From NCBI GenBank assembly GCA_963717985.1, contig CAVQYC010000006.1, forward strand, positions 124,001 to 188,000: a stretch of 64,000 nucleotides of DNA. Reading direction: 5' to 3'. The translations under genes and the position numbers were made by a program. The DNA comes from BOG-1155 sp963717985 (GTDB lineage: Bacteria > Desulfobacterota > Syntrophorhabdia > Syntrophorhabdales > WCHB1-27). The notes beneath the pieces are model-generated. The model worked only from the letters and a program-made list of their open reading frames with translations. It did no database searches and was not told the DNA's origin. Within the stretch, counting starts at the first letter, position 1. Every line of letters begins with the position of its first letter. Shown one piece after another: positions 43,265-54,457 of this stretch.

Positions 43265-43330
43265 CACTCCTGACTGGCGACTGGTGACACCTGACTCTTG
43301 CCTGATGACTCCTGACTAATGACTGGCGCT
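43265..43330. repeat. Degenerate CTGACT-type short repeat
   Basis: The segment has several imperfect copies of CTGACTN and TGACTGGCG in about 65 bp (for example TCCTGACTGGCGACTGG and CTCCTGACTAATGACTGGCG). It lies between the DUF2283 pair and mazF and has no coding potential. Confidence 0.45.
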
Positions 43331-43342
43331 CTTGAAGGCTCC

Positions 43343-43684
43343 TCACGGTGTAAACATCTCCTGTAATATCGAGAGAATGCGCTCCACTATGGGCGGCGAG
43401 AGTTTACCGAGCCGGCGCGTCAAGCGCTCACGGTCAACAGTGCGAATTTGGTCGATCACCACATAGCCCTCGCGGCCTTTAAACCGGCAGGGCACACGGA
43501 AGGGGTAGGGATGACCTCCGGTGGTGAGAGGCGCCACGATAAAGGCCCGCAAATGAGCGTTGAGTTCGTCCGGCGAGACGACGACGCACGGGCGAGTCTT
43601 CTGAATCTCCCCTCCCTGAGCCGGGTCCAGGCTCACCAGGAATACATCTCCGCGCAGCACTGCCGTGGCCGTCACCACGTCCAT
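43343..43684 (-). CDS. mazF: MazF/PemK-family endoribonuclease toxin
   Basis: The 113-residue toxin has the PemK/MazF fold: LRGDVFLVSLDPAQGGEIQKTRPCVVVS with the catalytic Arg in TRPC, then APLTTGGHPYPFRVPC with the conserved Thr, and VVIDQIRTVDRERL. It cleaves single-stranded RNA at short motifs. Its start overlaps the mazE-like gene by 13 bases, so the pair is translationally coupled. Confidence 0.93.
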   Translation of the reverse strand: MDVVTATAVLRGDVFLVSLDPAQGGEIQKTRPCVVVSPDELNAHLRAFIVAPLTTGGHPYPFRVPCRFKGREGYVVIDQIRTVDRERLTRRLGKLSPPIVERILSILQEMFTP

Positions 43685-43920
43685 TCTCTCTCGTCAAAAT
43701 GGGTTGGGATAGGGGGATCCAGCAATCGATCATCATCGCGCGCAGCCATTTCTCCTGCTGCATCTGCCCATCCACTGCGGGGCAGTGCGGTCCGTCCTAT
43801 GACGACAACGCCATCTCGAACGTCCAACTCTACCTCTTCGGTCAAGCCGGCTTGTGCGATGATCGCCTTAGGCAAACGTACCCCCCGCGAATTACCAATA
43901 CGAATTAGCCGGGTTTTCAT
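43672..43920 (-). CDS. mazE: MazE-family AbrB-type antitoxin
   Basis: The 82-residue antitoxin begins MKTRLIRIGNSRGVRLPKAII, the swapped-hairpin AbrB DNA-binding domain. It ends in an acidic tail, PPIPTHFDEREWTW, that would wrap around MazF. It precedes and overlaps mazF. GGAGG lies before the ATG. The pair likely represses its own promoter. Confidence 0.92.
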   Translation of the reverse strand: MKTRLIRIGNSRGVRLPKAIIAQAGLTEEVELDVRDGVVVIGRTALPRSGWADAAGEMAARDDDRLLDPPIPTHFDEREWTW

Positions 43921-44048
43921 TGAACATAGCCTCCATGCTTTGCTGTGTAATTACATTATAATCACATCACGAAAGGCATGTCAAAGGAGGCTGGGGAGAG
44001 TGAGCAGACAGGCAAGAACCTGCCTTTTATCGTCGGGAGCGGCCGGGT

Positions 44049-44163
44049 TAATTTCGCGCCATGCACCTGTATCTCGGGGTCGCGCGTCCTCGACGTACGG
44101 AAGAGTACGCCTCCGGGCGGCGACCCCGAGATTTCGGCACCTTGCATAAAATTTCCTCCGGCC
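44049..44163 (-). repeat. Nested-palindrome repeat, copy 2 (115 bp)
   Basis: On the minus strand the element starts GGCCGGAGGAAATTTTATG and ends GGCGCGAAATTAA, the same boundaries and length as the copy at 37520. The central hairpin is GGCGTAC-N6-GTACGTCGAGGAC. An outer stem, CTCGGGGTCG with CGACCCCGAG, is perfect here. Base pairing is kept although the sequence differs from copy 1, which suggests selection on structure. Confidence 0.7.
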
Positions 44164-44195
44164 AAAAGACGAGGAAAAGCATCGCCCGAAAAAGA

Positions 44196-44221
44196 CAATG
44201 GGGTCAGGTCTTTCATTGTAG
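44196..44221 (+). repeat. RAYT-associated REP, left copy
   Basis: This 26-base sequence (CAATGGGGTCAGGTC then TTTCATTGTAG) is the exact reverse complement of 45101-45126. Its last bases overlap the transposase stop. Confidence 0.9.
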
Positions 44222-45067
44222 CATACCCTGCCGTTCGTCCCTGACAATCCGGCTCACCGTTGTATAGTGCAGCCCGACGTGGTCACCAATCTGCTGAAGC
44301 GTGTAACGATGAATGATGTGTGCCGCATAAATGGCTTTGTTTCGTGCTTCCTTTGAGCCTGCACTGGCAAAGAGTGAGTCGAGGTCCGGCTTTGCTGTCT
44401 CCCGTTGACGTCGCGGAATTTCGCGGTCATCGTGGCGACGCAATCCCTTTACCTTTTTCATGAAGTGCTCGTCGCCGAGGTAGACCTGCCCCTTAAGTTC
44501 TTCCCACGGCGAAGTCCCCGAAATGCCCTCCGCCACGAACATCCGGTACAGTTCGAATGCTCTCTTTCTCGTTGTGCTGAACTGGGCAAGGAGCCGGTCT
44601 GTCGTGAGAAAGGGAGGGACGTCATCAATTCCCGCCGTCGCCCGATAGCTACTCCACTTCCAGTCTTCTGTCTTCTCGGCTGCGTGCGCTCTGACGGGAT
44701 TGAGAACGACGTAGCGGCAGAGTTCGAGGAGATAGGGATCACGGTCTACAATTATTGCCTTATACCTCCCCTGGAAGATATGGCCTGTTCTATCGTATCT
44801 CCAGTTACATTTCTGGGTATATACACCATTGAGCTGTCTCATCCCCTTTGCGAGGTTCGCTTCCCGGGTTTCAATGACTAGATGGTAATGATTGTCCATA
44901 AGACAGTATGCATAACAGAGCCATTGAAACCGGTCCGTGATGCTGCTGAGAAGTTCGACGAAATAGCTGCGGTCTTTGTGATTCCTAAAGATCTTCTGAC
45001 GGGCGTTGCCACGGGAGGTGACATGATACAGGGCGCCGGGATATTCAATACGGAGTGGGCGTGCCAT
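44213..45067 (-). CDS. REP-associated tyrosine transposase (RAYT/TnpREP)
   Basis: The 284-residue protein starts MARPLRIEYPGALYHVTSRGN, the standard Y1_Tnp opening. It has the HUH motif in LMDNHYHLVIE and a GIFQGRYKA-like TGHIFQGRYKA strand. The expected tyrosine helix follows (LLELCRYVVLNPVRA). A C-terminal helix-turn-helix (LQQIGDHVGLHYTTVSRIV) extends it beyond the basic domain. It is bounded by perfect 26-bp inverted repeats, consistent with a REP-transposase that cuts single-stranded REP DNA. No frameshift is seen. Confidence 0.93.
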   Translation of the reverse strand: MARPLRIEYPGALYHVTSRGNARQKIFRNHKDRSYFVELLSSITDRFQWLCYAYCLMDNHYHLVIETREANLAKGMRQLNGVYTQKCNWRYDRTGHIFQGRYKAIIVDRDPYLLELCRYVVLNPVRAHAAEKTEDWKWSSYRATAGIDDVPPFLTTDRLLAQFSTTRKRAFELYRMFVAEGISGTSPWEELKGQVYLGDEHFMKKVKGLRRHDDREIPRRQRETAKPDLDSLFASAGSKEARNKAIYAAHIIHRYTLQQIGDHVGLHYTTVSRIVRDERQGMLQ

Positions 45068-45100
45068 TAAGGGGAGTATATCACTGACGGGGAAGAAATA

Positions 45101-45126
45101 CTACAATGAAAGACCTGACCCCATTG
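45101..45126 (+). repeat. RAYT-associated REP, right copy
   Basis: This 26-base sequence is the perfect inverse of the left copy (44196-44221). It lies 33 bp upstream of the transposase start. A shorter related sequence, AGACTTGACCCCATTGAC, is at 49139-49156. Confidence 0.9.
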
Positions 45127-45262
45127 GCTCCCTTCGAGGCGTTATTGCTCGGGAAGTGTTAAAGATGAGTTTTACTGACGATCGCCAAAGGGCCAAGGGG
45201 CCGATCCTACCTTTCGCATTTGAGTTGCACACTAATCACAAAAAACTACTCATAACGGTCTG

Positions 45263-46580
45263 TTACTGTAGGCAACGCTGTACCACACGAAGAAGTGGCG
45301 GAATTCGTTTCAGCCAAGGTTCCTTCGTTCTCTGCTCTTCGAGCCATGCCTTCGCGTATTCCAAGTAAGAGCGGGCGATGTCATCGTGATATTGCTGCCA
45401 GTATTTTACGGCATTATCTGCGAAAGTTGTTGCGTGAAAAGCTTTTCTTCTGTCCGACGTATAGCATTTTCTAAGGATTTCCATGCTGCGATCCAATGCT
45501 CCTCGCGCTATGGGGTCGTCGGCAAAATTGATGTTCGCTCGGAACATTATGATTGCGTGGGAGTTCTTGATGGCCCAGTTGCTATCACTCGCCGCACCGA
45601 GAGCTCTTTCGATGGTCTGAAACGCCTCGGCGTATTTGCCTCTTGCGCTTAGGAAGAGAGCCTCCTGTTGAAGGGTATACGGACTCGGGTCTATTTCGTA
45701 GATGTGTTCATAAAAAGTCTGGCCCTCTTGCCATGTCTTGAAGACTTTGCCGATTTTGCCTGAATCATAGGCATAACGTTTAAACACGTGGTAGTTACAA
45801 ATCCTAGACGGACTTGCCTGATGATGGAAACGTATTACAATGTCACGGAAGGCTAATTCATTTGCAGCGCTCAATACAGTTTCAGCTACAAGCATGGATC
45901 GAGCCGCAAAATAGTCTTGAGGTTCTCGGGCGAGATCACCTTCGTAATCTGTAAGGATGGCACCCACTCGATTTACCATTTCATAGATTTCTCGATAATC
46001 ATGTATTCTGTCGTACCAGTAAGCGAGTGCCATGTCCATTGAAACAGGCACCCTGCAAGAATGTATATAGGAAACGAATAGGAGCATTTCGGCCAGTTGC
46101 GGCGACTCACGGCGAAGGTCTTGTAAAGCTCTTTCAAAACGTTCCCTAAGCGTGGGTTCGCGCGTATTGGCCTCAATAAACTCATAAAGACAGGGTTTGA
46201 CGCCTTCCGTGACCTCCGGAATGACGAACTGGGTAGAACGAATGTTAGCGGGAATATTTCTCCGTAGCTCTTGGAGGTCTTGATCACTGACCTCGGTGAC
46301 ATCAATGAAGCGATAGAAACCCTTTTGTATGAAATGTAAGATGTTGCTGAGAGAATAATCTCGATCAGCTCCAACTACCTGTACATTAGGTTGCTCAGAT
46401 AAAAGGGAAAACGCTTCAATATCATTGGTGAAGTTGTCTACAAATATAAGAGCAGGTTCGCCTCCAAGCACACGAATAAGCAGTTCCGTCTCTGCTTTGG
46501 AGGGTCCGTCTACCATCAATTTGTGGCCTTGGAAGTCGAATTCTGAGGCTAACTGCATTAGAAGGGTAGTTTTCCCACTA
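45263..46580 (-). pseudogene. SIR2-STAND defence protein, 3' part (NTPase and repeats)
   Basis: This is the C-terminal 60% of a gene split by an IS630 copy. It opens with S-G-K-T-T-L-L, the second half of Walker A, then a Walker B-like PALIFVDN and an AAA/STAND-type VVGADRD. The following 350 residues are helical and include TPR-like pairs (TLQQEALFLSARGKYAEAFQ). The frame reads on into the IS to 46777 with foreign residues. Rejoined to 47719-48728 across the TA duplication it gives a 775-residue protein without stops. The region is more AT-rich than the metabolic genes, hinting at transfer. Confidence 0.85.
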
Positions 46581-47716
46581 GTGTACTGTCTCAGTAATAT
46601 ATTTACAATAGCCTTTGCTTGTGCTATACTTGGTGCATGTGGAAACCAGCCAATAAGCTCATGATGACGGAAGAACAGCAAAGAACATTGGAAGCTTGGA
46701 TTCGTGCGAAAAAGACGCCTCAAAGAGTAGTCCTCCGTTCCCGTATTTGCCTGCTTGCCGCAAGGGGTCTCTCGCATAACGCCATCGCTAAGGAATTGGA
46801 CGCCTCTCGCCCCACGGTTCTGTTGTGGACAAACCGATTTAGAGCGAAAGGCATTTCAGGATTGGCTGAAGATGCTCCTCATGGTCCCAGTTCAAGGCAA
46901 CTCGATCCGAAAAAGGTTGATGCCATCGTGGAAGCTACCCTCCATACAACGCCTGCCGATTCAACCCACTGGTCGACGAGAACTATGGCAAAGGCTCATG
47001 GCGTCAGCCATGCGACCGTGCAACGCATCTGGGACGCCCATGGCTTGCAGCCGCACCGCGTGGAGACCTTCAAGTTATCCAAAGACAAGCGATTCGTGGA
47101 AAAACTGACGGATGTTGTAGGCGTCTATCTGAATCCGCCCGACAAGGCGGTGGTGCTATGCGTCGATGAAAAGACCCAGGTGCAGGCGCTCGATAGGACG
47201 CAACCGGGTCTGCCTATGAAGAAAGGGCGCTGCGGAACAATGACGCACGATTACCGACGCAACGGTACTACCTGTCTTTTTGCTGCGATGAACCTGTTGG
47301 AAGGAAAAGTTATCGGCTCCTGTTATCCCCGGCACAGGAACACGGAATTCCTAAAGTTTCTCCGCAAGATCAACCGGGAAGTGCCCCAGAAATTGGCAAT
47401 TCACTTGATCCTGGATAATTATGGAACGCACGGCCACCCAAATGTGAAAATGTGGCTTGAAAAGCATCCTCGCTTTGCCCTTCACTTCACACCCACAAGC
47501 TCATCCTGGTTGAATCTGGTAGAACGTTGGTTTGGAGAAATCACACGGAAAAGAATCCGTCGGGGAGTATTCAAAAGCGTGCCGGAACTGGTAGCCGCCA
47601 TCGAAGAGTACATCCGGCTCTACAACGAGAACCCCAAGCCTTTTGTTTGGACGAAGAAAGCGGAAGATATCGTCAAGAAGGTGGCCCGTTGTAAAGCCGT
47701 TACTGAGACAGTACAC
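46581..47716 (+). mobile_element. IS630-family element, copy A
   Basis: The 1136-bp element is bounded by inverted repeats GTGTACTGTCTCAGTAA and its complement, with TA duplicated at 46579-46580 and 47717-47718 within a CTAG target. It splits the SIR2-STAND gene within its Walker A codons. The transposase sequence is identical to those of copies B and C. Confidence 0.95.
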
Positions 47717-47719
47717 TAG
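46637..47719 (+). CDS. IS630-family transposase, copy A
   Basis: The 360-residue DDE transposase has an N-terminal helix-turn-helix (LLAARGLSHNAIAKELDASRP) and a winged region with THWSTRTMAKAHGVS. The catalytic DDE set is in VVLCVDEKTQVQ, HLILDNYGTH and SSWLNLVERWFGEIT. TTTACA (46602-46607) and TATACT (46625-46630), 17 bp apart, form a promoter inside the IS. Transcription would start near ATG 46637, so the message may be leaderless; the next in-frame ATGs are at 46661 and 46664. The stop codon TAG is made of the target TA plus the flanking G, outside the element itself. Confidence 0.92.
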   Translation: MWKPANKLMMTEEQQRTLEAWIRAKKTPQRVVLRSRICLLAARGLSHNAIAKELDASRPTVLLWTNRFRAKGISGLAEDAPHGPSSRQLDPKKVDAIVEATLHTTPADSTHWSTRTMAKAHGVSHATVQRIWDAHGLQPHRVETFKLSKDKRFVEKLTDVVGVYLNPPDKAVVLCVDEKTQVQALDRTQPGLPMKKGRCGTMTHDYRRNGTTCLFAAMNLLEGKVIGSCYPRHRNTEFLKFLRKINREVPQKLAIHLILDNYGTHGHPNVKMWLEKHPRFALHFTPTSSSWLNLVERWFGEITRKRIRRGVFKSVPELVAAIEEYIRLYNENPKPFVWTKKAEDIVKKVARCKAVTETVH

Positions 47720-48728
47720 CTGGCACTCCAGTCACAATTAAATTAAGTCGTGCGTTCAATCCATCTTTTATTGAACGGTAATGGGACGTCTTATAAAGGA
47801 GGTTTGAAAAAATATCGTTCCATACAGGCGCGCTACCGCGAAAAAAATCGCTAATCTCGCGAACAGGAACTGTACTAGGCAGAGGGACGGCGTATTTAGG
47901 AAAGAGAACATTGGTTTGCCTGGAGACGACAGGGGTAATCAGCCTTGGTTCCTTGGGGAAGTTTGAACGGATGTACTCAAGAAACTCCTCCGTGTCTCCG
48001 GTGATTATTTGAAGGCCCAGCGCCCTAAAATAGTCGGACAATCCGGTATTGTCATGAGACGGGTGTACCATTATCCATGTATCAGTGAATGAAGCGCCTG
48101 CGGCTGTCATCGTTCCCGCCAGCGCCTCTAACGTGGCCGCATCTTCTAATGAATAACCCAAAAAGATGGTTGGAAATTGCTTTAAGCGTACTTGCAGATA
48201 GCGCCATCTATCCGGATCGGCCCCGAATGAGGAAGCAACGTCAAGCGCACCAAATCGGAGGGGGCGAAGTGAATAGAGAACGGACCCGTGAAGCGTGAAG
48301 AGATCGATCGCCCTCCTGTCTCTGTACATGGGGCCATTCCTATCGATGTCGTTAATATAGAATTCAGTACTCTCTTCGAAAATTCGGTGAAGCAGGTTGT
48401 CAATATTTGTAGTGAAAACAGTACGAATCTTAAGCATCTGGATATTTTCGTACCTCTGATCAAACTCGTTCACCGTAAACCTCTTGATGAGGAAATCCTT
48501 CAAACGTTCCCGATTTGTGGCGTTTATTATGGTGCACAGCTTTTTTAGTTCAAGATTTGATAGGTGTTTCAGTCCAAAAACCTCCTGCAGTTCGTTCGAA
48601 AGTTGACTTCCTACTGGGAGAAATTGACCTTGAGCATCTTTAGCCAAAGTGCTGAATCCCGATCCGAGAAATAAATTTACGGAATGTCTACAGGCCGCAA
48701 GAAATGTGTTTTCGTTCTCAATTCTCAC
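47719..48728 (-). pseudogene. SIR2-STAND defence protein, 5' part (SIR2 domain)
   Basis: The N-terminal 336 codons start at GTG 48728 after a perfect AAGGAGGA ribosome-binding site. The SIR2 (SIR2_2) domain shows LFLGSGFS (residues 20-26), FTTNID with catalytic Asn108/Asp110, LHGSV with His147, and FLGYSLED near 189-196. In SIR2 defence effectors this domain destroys NAD+. The IS sits after residues GVPA of the Walker A motif (G334). The SIR2-STAND order matches AVAST type 5 (Avs5); assignment to that family is by architecture. As it stands the truncated SIR2 domain lacks its sensor/ATPase half and is probably inactive. Confidence 0.85.
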
Positions 48729-49164
48729 AGAAGTCCTCCTTCTGAAATGACGTTACAGTATAGAGGTCATTGAACGTTACGGCCCGATGTCCACATTTGA
48801 TCAGGACCAAGGACATCCTTCAATCGTTCGATAACTCTGGCCTTAGTGTACGGAAGAATGCTCTGCCTCTCTATTACGAATTATGTCACTGGAAAGAGAA
48901 GTGTTCAACAAAAAAAGCAAAAATCCAGAATAGTAAGGGTAGAGTGGAGAGCTGGCGCTTGGCTGGTGCCGTTTCTGGTCCTTTTGATACGCACATCTAC
49001 TGAGACCTATAAGGGTCAACGGTTTCCAACTCCCCCTCATCAAACCGTACGTTCAGTTTTCCCGAATACGGCTTTCCAATCATCTTCTTCCAGCGGCTTT
49101 CGCAGCCTGAGCCCATGGAGCGGTAGCCGGTATTCAAGACTTGACCCCATTGACACTCCACAGG
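48729..49164. other. Intergenic region with a RAYT-REP remnant
   Basis: The 436-bp gap between the SIR2 gene start and the helicase gene stop contains no convincing gene. A REP-like AGACTTGACCCCATTGAC at 49139-49156 resembles the RAYT-flanking repeats at 44.2 and 45.1 kb. Confidence 0.5.
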
Positions 49165-52100
49165 CTAATCCGCGTACCCTTCGATAATGTCTAAGATGTC
49201 TTCTAGGAACTGCATCTGCTTACCGTAGGTGTTTGTCCTCAAGTGTTGCGGTATGGATTGGTAAAACTCATCCTTAGTCGTAGGCCTGCGCTTTACAAAC
49301 AACTCCAGCATCTCATCTCTTAAAATACCGTTCTTGATATCTGGGAACCTCGGCTGTATATTTGTCGCGTTGTACAGCGCCAGCTCTTCCCGTAGCCAAT
49401 CTTCCAGTTGTCGCGGAGCCGCCGTCTCAGCCGTTGCTTTTTGATGATCGTCCCTCCCGTGCGCAGGCTTTTTTACTTCAGCGGTTCCGTCTTTGACAAT
49501 AGCCACCTCTGGTTCCGCCTTTAATATGGTCGAGATCGTATTCAGCAGTCTCTGTATCTCCTTTTCCCTGTTCTTGAACCAGTCCACAGACCATATCCTG
49601 TGGATCTTCCATCCCTTGCTTTCGAGAATCTCCTGACGGAGGCGGTCACGGTCTCTTACGGATTTGGCACTGTGATACGTCGCGCCGTCACACTCAATTC
49701 CCACAATAAATTCTCTTTCCCTGTATGGATGTCGCACACCGATGTCTATGAAAAAACCCGCCACGCCAACTTGCGGCATCACTTTATACCCGTGAGTCTT
49801 CAGAATGCGGGCAACGGACAATTCGAAATCACTTCCGGGCTCCTTCCCGGTCCCTGCGATCCCAGGGTCTGTAAGTAACCCTTTCTCTGCATACTCCAGG
49901 TATTCCTTCAGCGCTCTCACCCCGCGAGAGGAACTTTCTGTCGGGCGTACGTCCGTGGACCGCATCGAAGTAAAGACCTCCACCCTCTTCTTGGCCCTTG
50001 TAATGATTACATTCAGACGGCGCCAGCCCACCTCTTCGGTGATTGGCCCGAACCTTTGGTACACCTGGCCAGAGGCCGGGTCAGGGCCATACGTCGTGGA
50101 TATGAATATCACATCCCGCTCGTCCCCCTGGACATTTTCAAGGTTCTTAATGAAGAATGGCTCGTTGGAGTTCTCCAATTCTTTGAGTTGTTTTTCCAGC
50201 CACTGATCGTTCTTTTGAAATCTCTCAAGGACGTCCAGCATCAGTTCGCTTTGTTCCCTGTTGAAAGTCGCAACGCCAAGACTCTCGCCGGGGCAATTCC
50301 TGATATGGTTTATGATGGCGTGGACAACTGCCGTTGCCTCGTCCCTATTGCGCCCCTTCAGATAGGTAGCTCCCTCAATGTAATGGTGCTTAACCCCGTA
50401 AACGCTTTCGTTTTTCTGGTTCGTCGGAAAGACAATCAGGTCATCGTCATAGAATCGGTTATTAGAGAACGCGATGAGGCTCTCATGCCGGGACCGATAG
50501 TGCCAGCGGAGCCTCCTTTTCGGGTAGATGGTCATGCATACGTCGAGTATCGACTCTGTATCGGTTACAGCATATGCGTCTTCCGCATACTCGTCGCCTC
50601 CCAAGCGCTCAAAGAAGCTCGTCGGCGGCAGCTGGTGGGGGTCCCCAACAATGACCAGCTGGTTCGCCCTCGCAATCGCCCCTATGGCATCCGCAGGGCG
50701 GATCTGCGAAGCCTCGTCCATGACCACCAGATCGAACTCGATCTTCCCCGGCTCAAGGTACTGCGCCACCGATAAGGGACTCATCATAAAGCATGGCTTG
50801 AGCGCCTTCAGTGCTGTGCCGGCGCGTCTGACGAGTTGCCTGATGGGAATATGCTTCTTTTTCTTATGTATTTCGTGTACGAGAAGGCAACGATCGGTAT
50901 AGTCTCTTACTGGGCCAGTCCCTATGCCAAAAGGGACCGGGCGTTGATAGAGCTCATAGGCGATGTGCTTCGCCATTTTTTTCATCAACTGTTTGTCCAG
51001 TGCAGCGAAGCGATTTACGGCATTTTCATGACCTGCCCTAGTAAATCCAGCCAACTCCCCATACTCGTTGATTACTTCTTTTGCTATACTGCCGTAAACG
51101 ATAAATTTGTAAAGTGGTGAGCACTCTTCGAAGTCGAGTTGCTTAGAGTGTATGCGGTCTGTTAGGCGCTTCAAACCGAGTTGGTCCGCCTCGTCGATGC
51201 ACCTGTGGTAATCTGACAATGTTACGAGGTACTGTACAGCGTCAATATAGGCCCTGACATTATCCCTTACAGCCTGGCAGAGTGAGTTGTCGTCTCCAAA
51301 AAAGTCCCCCACATCTATGCTCCCAAAAGAGGCCAGTTCCCTGCAGGCTTCATCAAGTCTCCGAATTATCTCACGATTAATTGTCAGCAGGCCTTTTAAC
51401 AGCGACATCTTCGCGTCCATTCGGGATTCTACAAGCCATTTCACGATTTTCTTCGGCAGGCCACTTTTCTCAACCAAATCCTGTACCCACTCTGCCGCTG
51501 AAAGCAATGTCTTTAGATCGGTTTCTACTCCTTTGAAACGGGAACCAAGAAGATGTTTAAGATTGTTGTCCTCAGCGATTTTATCGCAAAGATCAAGCGC
51601 AGAAAGATAAGCCCTGACGCTTGCGTTTATTACAGCAACATCCAATCCGCCAAAGAGTTCGTTATTCGGCACCACCCCCAAAGCTCTTTCTATGGCCGTG
51701 CGCAGGTTACTAATTTTGTCAGCCTCTTGCCTTAGGTCTGAATCATGGTCCAGGGCGAGCCCTATCCCCCCTGCCTTGTCCAGCATGTACTCGTAATTTT
51801 TCTGTAAGTTTGGGCTCACCCGCATGAGCCTCTCACGCACATCATTGAGATTCTGCATGAGTGACAACGCAAGCCTCTGGGACTCGACGATGTTCCTAAA
51901 TTCCTGCGCCCATGATACCAGATTGTACAGGTGATTCCAGTCGGTCTCTATCCCGTGATACAGCGGGCCGAGGACGCGGCTGTAATCTTCGTGAATCTTC
52001 ACAGCTTGAATCCTTCTTATGGTATCCGCCATCCGTTCAAGCAGTTCGGGCAGTTGCACCGATCTAAACAACTTTTTGTCCACAAGGAATACCTTTACCG

Positions 52101-53321
52101 ACCGTTTCGCTTGCCGATATTCCCCCGACAAGAAGGCGAATAGGGAGTTCTTATGCTTTCGTAGTGTCAGAGCTATGCTCGTGATCTCTTCGTGCTCAGG
52201 CAAAACCCTCTGTTCAAATACCTGGCAGAGTTCGCGGTAATCACCGGACAACTGCGTGCACTCCTGACGCGCTGTGCCATAGAGGCTCTCTGCGATTTCA
52301 AGGGCATGTCCTGCATGGATATGTATTTCAAGGTCCTTCGGTGACTTCTTCATCAATGTGTACATCTTCAGGACGCGCAGGATCTCATTCAACCTGGAGG
52401 GCGGTTCATGGTAACAGTCTACAACAGGTGCGACATTGCCTTGAATCAGCTGGATGCATTCGAGAACCAATCCCAACTTGTCCGAGATGTCTCTTAATGC
52501 CGGTAGGTTTTTGTCACCGTAGTCTGCCTTTATAAGAGCATCGGTAACACAAACCACCTCATTGGCCCGTTGGGCTGGCAGGACGCTTAACGCCTGCACA
52601 ATTGGTTGGGCTTCACTCATCAGCCGCAAGTATTTATTGATGGATTCATCCAATCTTTTGAGCAGGTCCAGGTTCTTTGTTTCGAGAAATTTTATGCCTG
52701 CTTCCTCGTCAAAGTCAGCCGGCGGTGAATCCAGCGTTATCACATTTACGTTGGTCAGCGTCCGCAAAAGCCCCATGGTTGGGTCGATGCCGGCCTTTTC
52801 TATCAAGTCTCTGTTCTCTTCAATATGGACCGATAGTCTTTCAAGCTCCGTCTCCAAGGATATAAGGGTCGAGCATATCCTTTCGGCGTCTTCCGGCATG
52901 ATTCCTTTCGGTCTGAAGCCCTGCCATGTCTTAATAATTGAGTCGGGCAACTCCCCCCGCAGGCGTGCCGCATCCTCAAGTTTCTCGATGCAGACAGTGA
53001 TCTGTTCGCGGGTCAGCCGTGATGCATTCGCTATAGAAAACTGGATAGGTACGTCGTGTATCTTGCCTCGCAGATTTTCCAGAATCCAGAGGAGCTCATA
53101 GATTCTTTCGCCGTTTGGGCCAACTCTCTTGTTGGCTATATGGGAAAACAGCAGCCCCTTCTCGCGCTCTCTCTTCAGGTCGTCGATTTCGAGCGATAAC
53201 AACCCTTCGGCATCTTCATATTTTCGGGCAAGTCGCTGGGCTATGTCCTTATGCATCTGCCCTTTCTGTGTTTTGTGACTGTGCAGTTCCAGGCAAAAGT
53301 CTCCGAGTTCGACTTGATCTA
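49165..53321 (-). pseudogene. DUF4011-helicase-Vsr defence protein, 3' part
   Basis: This is the larger, C-terminal part (about 1385 codons) of a giant gene cut by IS630 copy B. A long helical region of about 700 residues precedes the SF1 helicase motifs: motif II DLVVMDEASQIRP, III IVGDPHQLPPTSFF, IV-like WHYRSRHESLIAFSN, V NVQGDERDVIFIST and VI RRLNVIITRAKKRVEVF. A Vsr/REase_MTES_1575-type nuclease follows (IVGIECDGATYHSAKSVRDRDRLR), then a C-terminal wedge ending DILDIIEGYAD. The first ATG of this part is at 53256, but codons continue to the IS at 53321. This DUF4011-helicase-Vsr order has been reported for a single-gene anti-phage system (Hhe). Confidence 0.87.
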
Positions 53322-54457
53322 GTGTACTGTCTCAGTAATATATTTACAATAGCCTTTGCTTGTGCTATACTTGGTGCATGTGGAAACCAGCCAATAAGCT
53401 CATGATGACGGAAGAACAGCAAAGAACATTGGAAGCTTGGATTCGTGCGAAAAAGACGCCTCAAAGAGTAGTCCTCCGTTCCCGTATTTGCCTGCTTGCC
53501 GCAAGGGGTCTCTCGCATAACGCCATCGCTAAGGAATTGGACGCCTCTCGCCCCACGGTTCTGTTGTGGACAAACCGATTTAGAGCGAAAGGCATTTCAG
53601 GATTGGCTGAAGATGCTCCTCATGGTCCCAGTTCAAGGCAACTCGATCCGAAAAAGGTTGATGCCATCGTGGAAGCTACCCTCCATACAACGCCTGCCGA
53701 TTCAACCCACTGGTCGACGAGAACTATGGCAAAGGCTCATGGCGTCAGCCATGCGACCGTGCAACGCATCTGGGACGCCCATGGCTTGCAGCCGCACCGC
53801 GTGGAGACCTTCAAGTTATCCAAAGACAAGCGATTCGTGGAAAAACTGACGGATGTTGTAGGCGTCTATCTGAATCCGCCCGACAAGGCGGTGGTGCTAT
53901 GCGTCGATGAAAAGACCCAGGTGCAGGCGCTCGATAGGACGCAACCGGGTCTGCCTATGAAGAAAGGGCGCTGCGGAACAATGACGCACGATTACCGACG
54001 CAACGGTACTACCTGTCTTTTTGCTGCGATGAACCTGTTGGAAGGAAAAGTTATCGGCTCCTGTTATCCCCGGCACAGGAACACGGAATTCCTAAAGTTT
54101 CTCCGCAAGATCAACCGGGAAGTGCCCCAGAAATTGGCAATTCACTTGATCCTGGATAATTATGGAACGCACGGCCACCCAAATGTGAAAATGTGGCTTG
54201 AAAAGCATCCTCGCTTTGCCCTTCACTTCACACCCACAAGCTCATCCTGGTTGAATCTGGTAGAACGTTGGTTTGGAGAAATCACACGGAAAAGAATCCG
54301 TCGGGGAGTATTCAAAAGCGTGCCGGAACTGGTAGCCGCCATCGAAGAGTACATCCGGCTCTACAACGAGAACCCCAAGCCTTTTGTTTGGACGAAGAAA
54401 GCGGAAGATATCGTCAAGAAGGTGGCCCGTTGTAAAGCCGTTACTGAGACAGTACAC
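53322..54457 (+). mobile_element. IS630-family element, copy B
   Basis: Same length and ends as copy A. TA is duplicated at 53320-53321 and 54458-54459, again inside CTAG. It divides the helicase gene shortly after its Walker A region. Confidence 0.95.
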
